In this document: positions 34,552-43,939 of the stretch, piece by piece
Numbering within the stretch: position 1 is the stretch's first letter
How the letters are laid out: each line of letters begins with the position of its first letter
DNA from: Eutreptiella sp. 'Long Island Sound 2002'
Lineage: Eukaryota; Euglenozoa; Euglenophyceae; Eutreptiales; Eutreptiaceae
Assembly (NCBI GenBank): GCA_964036045.1
Contig: OZ038378.1
Coordinates: forward strand, 145,913,767-145,977,766
Length of the DNA stretch: 64,000 bases
Direction: 5' to 3'
Translations under genes and position numbers: made by a program
The notes under the pieces: model-generated
Seen by the model: only the letters and a program-made list of their open reading frames with translations
What the model was told of the DNA's origin: nothing
The model's database searches: none

Positions 34552-35245
34552 ACGGTGGGGATCCCCGAGGCGGCAGGGGTGATGTAGCCACCTTGCCCAT
34601 TTATGGGCCACTTCTGATTTTGCCCCCCGCTTTGAAGCGGTGGGGATCCCCGAGGCGGTAGGGGTGATGTAGCCACCTTGCCCATTTATGGGCCACTTCT
34701 GATTTCGCCCCCCGCTTTGAAGCGGCGGGGATCCCTGGGGCGGCAGGGGTGATGTAGCCACCTTGCCCATTTATGGGCCACTTCTGATTTTGCCCCGCGC
34801 TTTGAAGCGGTGGGGATCCCCGAGGCGGCAGGGGTGACGTAGCCACCTTGCCCATTTATGGGCCAGTTCTGATTTTGCCCCCCGCTTTGAAGCGGTGGGG
34901 ATCCCCGAGGCGGCAGGGGTGACGTAGCCACCTTGCCCATTTATGGGCCACTTCTGATTTTGCCCCCCGCTTTGAAGCGGTGGGGATCCCCGAGGCGGTA
35001 GGGGTGATGTAGCCACTTTGCCCATTTATGGGCCACTTCTGATTTCGCCCCCCGCTTTGAAGCGGCGGGGATCCCCGAGGTGGCAGGGGTGATGTAGCCA
35101 CCTTGCCCATTTATGGGCCACTTCTGATTTCGCCCCCCGCTCTGAAGCGGTGGGGATCCCCGAGGCGGCAGGGGTGATGTAGCCACTTTGCCCATTTATG
35201 GGCCAGTTCTGATTTTGCCCCCCGTTCTGAAGCGGTGGGGATCCC
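34552..35245 (+). repeat. 85-bp tandem repeat, about eight units
   Basis: Units contain AAGCGGTGGGGATCCCCGAG, CCACCTTGCCCATTTATGGG and CCACTTCTGATTTTGCCCC, with an exact 85-bp period. The palindromes GGGGATCCCC and CCCATTTATGGG recur in each unit. Confidence 0.95.
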
Positions 35246-35607
35246 CCAGCTATGTGTATAGCGACCTAGTCGGCTATCAGACATCAGACATCAGACTTTT
35301 ATGGACCATCATTACCAGACCATGAACCCCCCTCCCCCAGCCCCTTGATTATGCACTACATCAACCCCCCCCCCCCGCCCTTGTCCACACCAACTCTTCA
35401 CAGGAAACCCCCCCCCCCGTGACCCCCCCACCCCCCCCCACTATCGGGTGCTTTCAACCCCCCCCCCCCCCCAAGGAAAAAAGGTGCCACGGAAAAAACA
35501 AACCCCCCCGTTTGGAAACCAATTCCACACCTGTTGTTGACAATGTATGTGACAACTTCAATTTGATTCTGATTTTGGTTGTTTGAGCAGACAATTTGTT
35601 TGTGTAC
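35246..35607 (+). other. Spacer with poly-C tracts
   Basis: Several C-runs of 7-16 bases, no gene. Confidence 0.5.
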
Positions 35608-35708
35608 AACGCCCTTGAGGTGTTTTTGATTGTTTGTGGTCTAGGCCTTTGCGCCTTGGACCAGAGACTCCTTCAATGATGAACGCGTTGATCACAACTG
35701 AGAAGGGG
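35608..35708 (+). ncRNA. Folded module, copy 1 (candidate structured RNA)
   Basis: Three helices in order: ACGCC..GGTGT around TTGA (35609 onward); TGGTC..GACCA with inner AGGC..GCCT (35637-35663); CTCCTTC..GAAGGGG (35668-35708). The last helix encloses ATGATGA and CTGA, resembling snoRNA C and D boxes, but the enclosed part is only about 25 nt. Identity as a transcribed RNA is inferred from structure only. Confidence 0.45.
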
Positions 35709-36513
35709 TTCTGGCACGTTTGCTCCTGCAACCAATTACAATTTGCTGACTGTGAGCCCCTTCAATGACGATGCATGACAATTTACATGTGCTGCTCCGT
35801 CACGCGTGGGTTTTCAGTGTCGACCCCCGCAGGGACCTGTTTCTTAGGACCTGTTTTGTGCGGACGGAGCTTTGCGGATTTGCGGCTGAGGAATGGGACT
35901 GCCCCCAGCAGTCAGTGTACCATGTCCACCAGAATGTGCACCATGTCCTCCAATGGCCAGCAACCATTTTGAAAACCAAGCAACATACATCTGAGAAGGG
36001 GCTCTGCAGTGATTTCGAATTTGACTTCCTTGTTTTAAACCGCCCCTCTGTCCCAGCCCCGAAGGCTCATTGCAATGTGCTGCACTATGCCCTGCTCACG
36101 CTTTGTTGTTCATTGCAGGATCTGGTGGCGACCATTAAAACCCTTGTGCTCTGTCTTGTCGTCCTCCGTCTTGCCGTGGTGTTTCTTGAGGAAGTTTGGA
36201 AAACCATGCAGAGAAATCCATAGTGTAGGGAAAACACCCCCCACGCAACCCCATGCGCAATGGTGTGGAAAAGCCTGCCTTGCCTCTTTCAGTGTCAGCA
36301 TCACATGGTGTGTGTCTGTGATGTTCGATGTTCTGTTGGTTCTGCGTGTAGTGGAAAAACATGGAAAAAATCACAGATTACAGATTACCCACAGACTACA
36401 ATTCTCAGAGGTGTGTTATGGTGTAAGTCGTGAACATTTGCAACTTTGGTGCCACGTGTCGCATTGCATTTCTTTTGAAGGTGTATTTGAACGTGTGCTG
36501 TTTGTTCCTGAAA

Positions 36514-36614
36514 AACACCCATCGAGGTGTTTGGTATGTCCATGGTCTAGGCCCTGGCGTCTACGACCACAGACCCCTTCGATGAGGAATGTGCTGACGA
36601 CAACTGAGAAGGGG
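36514..36614 (+). ncRNA. Folded module, copy 2 (candidate structured RNA)
   Basis: Same three helices: ACACC..GGTGT; TGGTC..GACCA with inner AGGC..GTCT (a G-T wobble) at 36543-36569; CCCCTTC..GAAGGGG enclosing ATGAGGA and CTGA. The flanking sequence is a diverged repeat of about 0.9 kb shared with copies 1 and 3. Confidence 0.45.
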
Positions 36615-37315
36615 TTCTGATTTCCTGGTATTTGCTTCCATGTTTGCTATTTGACAAACGAGGTTACGCATCCCCTTCGATGATTTTCTAAGGGCGCAAA
36701 CGCAGGGGGATGCTTTGCCGACATCGGGTCTGTGCTTCCCCCACAGCAGAGGCACAGACCCCCGCAGGGACCTTTTTTCTTAGGCCCTGTTTTGGTCGGC
36801 AGAGCTGTTGAGAAAGTGGGGCATGAAACAGCATTTGCCTAAGCATGGGAAAATCAGTACCATCCAACTCCACATCCGGGGGGGAAGGGATTCGGCTTCG
36901 CAGCAGCAGCATCCCTAAAGAGCCCTCGAGGCGCAGCCCCTGTCCCGGCCAAGACCCCAAGACATTTTTCAAACATCCCCATAGTCGTATGACGCCCGGA
37001 GGCTGACGCTTCCACCAAAAACAATGTTATGAGAAGGGGCTCTGCTTTGGCTGTTCTGGTTACCATTCACAGAGTTGTGCGTTGCTAATACTTTTGTGTG
37101 TTGGTTCTGTTTGATTTGATGGATTTGATGGATTTTATTTTATTAGATGGAGCATGCATTGTGCCATGTACGTATGCACTGTCAGCCAAAAAAAAAACTG
37201 AGAAGGGGCGCTGCTATGTGGGTACTGGTGGTCCATTGATTTAATGTGGTTGTGATTTCATGGTATGTTTTGGTTTTATCGCACTTGATTTTACATTATT
37301 TGCTGGATCATGCAC

Positions 37316-37415
37316 AACACCCTTGAGGTGTTTGGTACGTCCGTGGTCTAGGCCATGGCGCCTATGACCATAGACCCCTTCAATGATGAACATGCTGCCC
37401 GCTACTGAGAAGGGG
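37316..37415 (+). ncRNA. Folded module, copy 3 (candidate structured RNA)
   Basis: Helices ACACC..GGTGT; TGGTC..GACCA with inner AGGC..GCCT (37344-37370), with an outer GTC..GAC; CCCCTTC..GAAGGGG enclosing ATGATGA and CTGA. Confidence 0.45.
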
Positions 37416-37609
37416 TCCCATGTCACATGCTCCTGGTACCTATGTCCCTTCAACGCTTATCTGTTCCTTGTTGCATGTCCTTGTTGCATGTCTCTCTCGA
37501 CACAAAGGGAAATGCGTGTATTGCCTAGGAGACAAGTGTGCGCTGAGCCTCTTCTACACATAGGGCACTCTTTTGTTATCGACCCTTGACCCTTGAGGCG
37601 AGGAAGCGC

Positions 37610-37646
37610 GTCTAGGGTCTAGACCGTTGCGTCTCTGACCCAGACA
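37610..37646 (+). ncRNA. Folded module, copy 4 (middle helix only)
   Basis: Only the middle hairpin is kept: outer GTC..GAC, then GGGTC..GACCC, then AGAC..GTCT (37615-37641). Both pairs differ from copy 3 by compensatory changes. It ends about 20 bp upstream of the ATG at 37666, so it may lie in a 5' UTR. Confidence 0.45.
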
Positions 37647-37665
37647 CTGTGGGCTGCACTTTGCC

Positions 37666-38481
37666 ATGTCGTCTAGCCCCCTTAGTATGGCCTCTTCCGC
37701 CCCCTCCAGCCCTTCGTTCCCGGAATGCGGTTGGGGGGATCAGCCGGAGCTCTTGCGGTTTGGAGACCAACCCCCATCACCACCGTGGGACTCTGATGCT
37801 GAGAAGTGTCTCAGCGAACTGGCCTCCCCCCAGCCTCCATTGCCAACACCGCCTCCCTCTCCCCCTTCACCCTGCCGTGCACCAACAACCTCTCCAATGC
37901 CCGTAAGTCCTCCACGCAGACCCCACATTAACCCAACCCCAACCACATTAACTCAACCGGGCGCCCCAGAGGCGCCACAGTCTGCCCCTGTCCCGGCCCT
38001 GGCGCCGGCTGACAGGGGCGCGCCGCACTCTGCCCCCCCAACCCCATACCTGGTAGCCCTGGAAGCCGTGGAGGAGGCCCTGATGTGCACTGCCGTGCCA
38101 TCGCCATCCCCCCCGCAACCCCCCAAGTATGTACCCAAGGACCCGCCCACCCCCCCAAAGCCCACTGTACACGGGCCCTACAGTGCCAAAACACTGCAGC
38201 TCATCCGGGAGAATCACGGGGGTGGGGTCCAGTACTTTGTAGACAGCGTGCTGAACCGCCGAGCGATGTACCGGTTTGCTGTGCAGCAGCCCAAGAAAAA
38301 CCCCCTGCGCGTGTGGCAGGAGGGCATGCGAATTAGTCGTTCGCATTTCCTCAGCAGGGACGAGGAGCATGCAGCAGTGGTACTTGAAATCCTGTGTGCC
38401 ACCCCAAAACCCCCCCGTATCCCCAAGCCAGCCCCGCCACCTGTGCCGCGTCGGCCGCTGCCCCCTCCACCAAGTGATTAG
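37666..38481 (+). CDS. Pro-rich 271-residue ORF of the putative large mobile element
   Basis: ATG 37666 to TAG 38479-38481. Residues 1-170 are Ser/Pro-rich and include one copy of the linker APQSAPVPALAPAD, which also occurs many times in the downstream helicase ORF. A folded part (about residues 170-245) reads YSAKTLQLIRENHGGGVQYF, then RRAMYRFAVQQPKKNPLRVW and SRDEEHAAVVLEIL, with a helix-turn pattern I do not recognise. The tail is Pro-rich. TAGGGCACTCTT occurs upstream of both this ORF (37561) and the helicase ORF (38725), a possible shared promoter or leader motif. Function unknown; the shared linker suggests it belongs with the neighbouring genes. Confidence 0.55.
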   Translation: MSSSPLSMASSAPSSPSFPECGWGDQPELLRFGDQPPSPPWDSDAEKCLSELASPQPPLPTPPPSPPSPCRAPTTSPMPVSPPRRPHINPTPTTLTQPGAPEAPQSAPVPALAPADRGAPHSAPPTPYLVALEAVEEALMCTAVPSPSPPQPPKYVPKDPPTPPKPTVHGPYSAKTLQLIRENHGGGVQYFVDSVLNRRAMYRFAVQQPKKNPLRVWQEGMRISRSHFLSRDEEHAAVVLEILCATPKPPRIPKPAPPPVPRRPLPPPPSD

Positions 38482-38740
38482 GTGACGCTGACCCAATATA
38501 GCAGGCACCGCCGTACCTCCCTCCTCCCACTGGCTCCCGCCCCAAAGCGGCCATGCCCCACCCCGCAGTACGGTTCATTGCTCCAGCGGCGTGCGTCTCA
38601 GTCCGCCCCCCCGCAATTTGGGTCATTGCTCCCTGCGCAAGCCCCCCTGCAGCGACCCCAGACTTCGGCGAGACGTTCGAATTTCCAGCTCTTCGGGCAG
38701 CGTGCGCCGAGCGTCTCTTACTCGTAGGGCACTCTTCAAT

Positions 38741-41700
38741 ATGGCTCCAAAATGGCTCGCCAAGACCAAGTATGGTGCTAAGCCGAAGCCGAAGGTAACG
38801 GCACCACCACCATCACCATCACCATCACCATCGCACGCCCCAGAGGCGCGCGCCTCCGCCCCTGTCCCGGCCCGCGCGCCGGCTAACACGGGCGCGCCGC
38901 ACTGTGCCCCCCAAAAGGCACCGGCAACTCAACCGGGCGCCCCAGAGGCGCCACAGTCTGCCCCTGTCCCGGCCCTGGCGCCGGCTGACAAGGGCGCGCC
39001 GCACTCTGCCCCCCCAAAGGCAATGGCACCCCAACCGCGCGCCCCAGAGGCGCTGCACTCCGCCCCTGTCCCGGCCTTGGCGCCGGCTGACAGGGGCGCG
39101 CGACCCTCTGCCCTCCCACAGGCAGCGCCCCAGCCGCCACCCGGGGGTGTGGATTTCGTCACGATCCCACCGCAACCCTCGGCACAACCAGCATCATTGC
39201 GCGCCCCTGAGCCGCAGCAATCCGCCCCTGTCCCGGCCATGGCGCCGGTGGACTCGGGCGCGCCACAGGGTGCCCAACCCTCTGCACCATCATTGCGCGC
39301 CCCTGCGCCGCAGCAATCCGCCCCTGTCCCGGCCATGGCGCCGGTGGACTCGGGCGCGCCACAGGGTGCCCAACCCTCTGCACCAGCAATGCGTGCCCCC
39401 GAGCCGCAGCAATCCGCCCCTGTCCCGGCCATGGCGCCGGCTGACTCGGGCGCGCCACAGGGTACCCAACCCTCTGCACCAGCAATGCGTGCCCCCGAGC
39501 CGCAGCAATCCGCCCCTGTCCCGGCCATGGCGCCGGTCGACTCGGGTGCGCCACAAGGAGCTCAATCCTCTTCACAACCACCATGCGCTGCTCAGCCACA
39601 GCAGCCAACACTGTTGCCCACTACGGCCACGTTGAACAACATGGACTACGGGCCCGATGACAACCTTGTCGAAGGGTTTACGCAACGGTGGCTTGACCGC
39701 GACAAGTTCGTGACCAAAGCATCAGAGGTGTACACCGTCCATGAGATGGCGGCCGCTGAGGTGTGGGCAGACAAGAACGGCACCAAGCGGCGCCTGGCCT
39801 TTGAGGAATGGAGGCCCCACGGTGATGGCGATGGGGATGGGAATGCTCCCCCACCGCCACAATGGGCCTCCCAAATGGAGGTCTGGGGCAACTATGAGCT
39901 GTCCGATGGTGACATGGTGCGTGGCTGGATCTGCAGCAACCACCACTGGGATAAAAACAAGCCGGACTTCGAGGCGAGGGTGCATGGAGATGGCATCTCA
40001 GGACAGCGTGTTTGGATCAGCTGTGCCAATAAGCCACGCACCAATCTCGCTGACACCTATTGGTGTAAGGTTGTCCCCGACACAGGTGCCTTTCAGACCT
40101 TGCGTAGGGAGATCCAGGACGGAGAAGCGTGGCCCCAACTGCTGGCAAACATGCGGGCCGAACCGAGGGACACGCCTCCCCTGTCGACCGAGGACCAGGA
40201 CATCCTGAAGCACCTTGTCAAACAGCACGGGCTGAATCCCTCACAGGCGTTGGCTGTGCGGCAGGTGTTGGATGAGTCATGCATCACGGCATTGACTGGT
40301 GGTGCCGGCACAGGGAAGTCGGAGACTTTGGTGGCATGCATCAAGGCCGTGCTATGGCAGCAAGGCCTCCTGGTCGCCCAGAACCCTGAACCTGCTGACC
40401 GGAGTACGTGGAACATGGGCAGGAAGGTGGGGGGACCTGAGTCAGATACCCAACCCCGCGCATGCGCGTTGGTGTCTGCACCCACGAACGCACAAGTCGA
40501 CATGTTGTTGGTACGCGTTCACGAGGAGTGTTACAAGGACCGTGTGTTTCGTGAGAAGGTGCTTGGCGAGCACCCAGCCCCCTGGTTGCGCCTCCGAGCC
40601 CAACGGGCTACTGCCCCAACAGGCCTGGCACCCTTCGACCAGGAGGAGGTGCAGAAGACCTTGGGCAAGACCCCAGGTTGCAGGCCTACCCTCAAATGTG
40701 CCCTCAACTCCTGCCATGTTCTGTTTGCCACGGCTGGGATGGTTGCTAACCGGCACAAGATGCTGCTTGGGAAAGGGCAGGAAAAAACCAGGTTCGCGTT
40801 CCGCTTCGTGGATGAGGCGTCGAGGCACAGCATCCCTGTAGGCCTGGACTTGGCCGCCATGGGCAGCCAATGTTTGCTGTGTGGTGACCCAGGGCAGTTG
40901 CGGCCCTACAGCCACGTCCAGCTTTTGGCAAGTTGGTGTGAGGCTGAGGGGCTTGACGTAGTCCCCCAGAGAGTGGCATGGCCACGGACGGGGACCTTCA
41001 AGTTCAACGGGGTTGTAATGGACGGTCCTGGCCCGGAAGTGCATTGGCATGATTCACATCGGTTTTGCACCACCAGCACCTTGCAATTCTTTTTGTACCG
41101 CACGCGCTGCCGGGCCAGTATCCTGGTACAACAGTACCGGATGACCCAGCCGCTGGCCATGGTCATGCGTGCCTTGTTTACGGGGGGGGCAGTTGGCCAC
41201 TAACACTCATCTGAGCATCCCCTCCCCGACCCCATCCTGAACAACCCCATCCGCATTGTGGACCTCGCTAGGTCCACTTGGTGGGGGGAGTTGGAGCAGA
41301 CTTTGGGGGCACAGGACCTAGGTAGAATGTGGCACGACGTACAGGAAGCATGGGCCACCCTGCGAATGGATCCGGTGTTGCTGAACCAGGGGGGCCTGAG
41401 CATGGAGGAGGGTCTGCTCGCGTGCCATTTTTTGGAGTATGCTGCCAGGAAAGGGACCTACCCAGCACGGTCGGTAGCGGTAGTGACGACTCACTACGCA
41501 CAGATGGTGTGGCTGAAACACTGCGTGGCGTCTGTTGGCCGCAAGTGGCAGACCCATCATGTAAACCTCCTCAGCACGGTTGCGACCCTCGATAGGTTCC
41601 AGGGGCTGCAAGCCCCAGTGATCCTGGCCTCCCTGGTGTCCAAGACACCAGGGATCATGCACGACATCTGGCGGTCAAACACCCTGACCAGCAGGGCGCA

Positions 41701-42244
41701 GTCGGAGCTGCACCTCTTCGGGCACTTTGCACGGTGGACCACCCACCCCACCCCTGGTGTATGGCTCGAGGCACTGCACGCGATGCAGTGGGAAGCAGCC
41801 TCTGGGACTGTGAGCGACACTCTTGAGCTGGCAGGGGTTCTGAGGGAGGCCGCAACTGTGGAGAAGATTGTGCATGGCACAATCTACCGGTTGGCTGGGG
41901 GGGTGGTGGGGCACTGGCTGTGGAAGCCATGGAGGAGGCACAAGAGGGCACGGGACCCATGGGGGTATCAACCAGGCAGTGCGGATCAGTTGCTGGACTT
42001 TGAGCGCATCATGGCCAACAATCAGAAGGATGAGGTGTCTGGGGTTCCGTCAAATATTTGGTGGGTCTACAGCCCCCAAATATTTGACGGAAGGGGTTCC
42101 GTCAAATATTTGGTGGGTCTACAGCCCCCAAATATTATGACGGAACGGGTTCCGTCAAATATTTGGAGGGTCTACAGCCCCCAAATATTTGACGGAAGGG
42201 GTTCCGTCAAATATTTGGAGGTTCTACACCCCCCAAATATTTGA
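38741..42244 (+). CDS. UPF1-like superfamily 1 helicase (in-frame TAA at 41201)
   Basis: ATG 38741. Residues 25-300 are Pro/Ala linker repeats (SAPVPAMAP, unit about 28 residues). The helicase core follows: Q-motif-like LNPSQALAVRQVL; Walker A GGAGTGKS (Lys codon at 40316); motif II VDEA (about 40808); motif III CGDPGQLRP; QQYRM (about 41130); then, after the TAA, AVVTTHYAQ, TLDRFQGLQA and TSRAQSELHLFG, the C-terminal AAA_12-type motifs of UPF1/SMG2-like helicases. The TAA at 41201-41203 lies in the same frame between two conserved blocks, so it is a nonsense change, an assembly error or a recoded codon. The frame runs into the hairpin array and stops there, so the natural C-terminus is unclear. 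ATP-driven unwinding of nucleic acid is the family function. Confidence 0.75.
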
Positions 42245-43395
42245 CGGAAGGGGTTCCGTCAAATATTTGGTGGGTCTACAGCCCCCAAATATTTGACGGA
42301 AGGGGTTCCGTCAAATATTTGGTGGTCTACACCCCCCAAAATATTTGACGGAAGGTGTTCCGTCAAATATTTGGAGGGTCTACAGCCCCCAATATTTGAC
42401 GGAAGGGGTTCCGTCAAATATTTGGTGGGTCTACAGCCCCCAAATATTTGACGGAAGGGGTTCCGTCAAAATATTTGGAGGGTCTACACCCCCCAAATAT
42501 TTGACGGAAGGGGTTCCGTCAAATATTTGGAGGGTCTACAGCCCCCAAATATTTGACGGAACCCCTTCCGTCAAATATTTGGTGGGTCTACAGCCCCAAA
42601 TATTTGACGGAACCCCTTCCGTCAAAATATTTGGTGGGTCTACACCCCCCAAATATTTGACGGAAGGGGTTCCGTCAAATATTTGGTGGGTCTACAGTTC
42701 CCAAATATTTGACGGAACCCCTTCCGTCAAATATTTGGTGGGTCTACACCCCCCAAATATTTGACGGAACCCCTTCCGTCAAATATTTGGTGGGTCTACA
42801 GCCCCCAAATATTTGACGGAAGGGGTTCCGTCAAATATTTGGTGGGTCTACAGCCCCCAAATATTTGACGGAAGGGGTTCCGTCAAATATTTGGAGGGTC
42901 TACACCCCCCAAATATTTGACGGAAGGGGTTCCGTCAAATATTTGGTGGGTCTACAGCCCCCAAATATTTGACGGAACCCCTTCCGTCAAATATTTGGTG
43001 GGTCTACACCCCCCAAATATTTGACGGAAGGGGTTCCGTCAAATATTTGGTGGGTCTACACCCCCCAAATATTTGACGGATGGGGTTCCGTCAAATATTT
43101 GGTGGGTCTACACCCCCCAAATATTTGACGGAAGGGGTTCCGTCAAATATTTGGAGGGTCTACACCCACCAAATATTTGACGGAAGGGTTCCGTCAAATA
43201 TTTGGTGGGTCTACACCCCCCAAATATTTGACGGAACCCCTTCCGTCAAATATTTGGTGGGTCTACAGCCCCCAAATTTTTGACGGAAGGGGTTCCGTCA
43301 AATATTTGGTGGGTCTACAGCCCCCAAATATTTGACGGAAGGGGTTCCGTCAAATATTTGGAGGGTCTACACCGCCAAATATTTGACGGAAGGGG
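42042..43395 (+). repeat. Array of 26 palindromic hairpin units (about 52 bp)
   Basis: Each unit is TTCCGTCAAATATTTGG, a loop of about 14-17 nt (GTGGGTCTACAGCCC or GAGGGTCTACACCCC types), then CCAAATATTTGACGGAA. Units are joined by GGGG in 19 or so linkers and by CCCC in six (between units 10/11, 11/12, 13/14, 14/15, 18/19 and 23/24). The loops keep one orientation throughout. The array starts inside the end of the helicase reading frame and lies upstream of the OTU ORF. Confidence 0.97.
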
Positions 43396-43526
43396 TCCAA
43401 TATCGCACCTCCAAAACATTTCGGGGGTACGCCGCGTCCAGGTTCTGTGGTCTGATCTGTACTTTTTCTCCTTGTAGTTTGTTTTTGCCTCATTACACCT
43501 TTCCCTGTGCGAGTTCGCGTTCTGCC

Positions 43527-43740
43527 AGTTCGCCTACTGTGCGCCTTTGAGCCACAGCTACCTGGCTCGGTCCGAGCCATTGCAATTCGCGACTGAACCT
43601 TGACCGCCTACTGTGCGCCTTTGAGCCTCAGCTTTCGGTTTCAGTCCAAGCCATTGCGCTTCGCGACTAAGCCTGGACGTAGCCACTGCGTGCCTCTGAG
43701 CAGCAGCACTTCGTTTGTTGTCATAGCCCTAGCGCTCTCG
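43527..43740 (+). repeat. Degenerate repeat of about 85 bp, 2.5 copies, upstream of an ORF
   Basis: The unit contains GCCTACTGTGCGCCTTTGAG, then AGCCATTGC and TTCGCGACT. It precedes the ATG at 43940 and may be promoter or leader sequence. A short frame (43760-43956, GEPEDQPGWHFEYQGPALD...) overlaps the start of the next ORF by 17 nt and could be an upstream ORF. Confidence 0.7.
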
Positions 43741-43939
43741 ACAACAAACCCACCAGCAACGGCGTCTCCTGGACCAGCCGGTGAGCCTGAGGACCAGCCC
43801 GGCTGGCACTTTGAGTACCAAGGACCTGCCCTTGATTGCCCCCCCGAGTTGTGGGAGCCCCATAGTGGTCACGGTTGTGGACCCTGCAAGCCTCGAAGGT
43901 CACCCAAACCACTAACAGTCGTGGTGCACGAGCCAAGCA

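Noticed and set aside
35668-35708. A canonical C/D-box snoRNA
   Set aside because: The box C/D-like parts and closing stem are present, but the enclosed segment is too short and there are no C'/D' boxes or guide stretch; kept only as part of an uncharacterised module.
35765-36223. 152-residue frame with a hydrophobic C-terminus
   Set aside because: It lies within diverged 0.9-kb repeats, is not kept in the other units and has no recognisable domain.
42042-43395. CRISPR-like array
   Set aside because: Repeats are themselves full palindromes with no unique spacers, and the context is eukaryotic.
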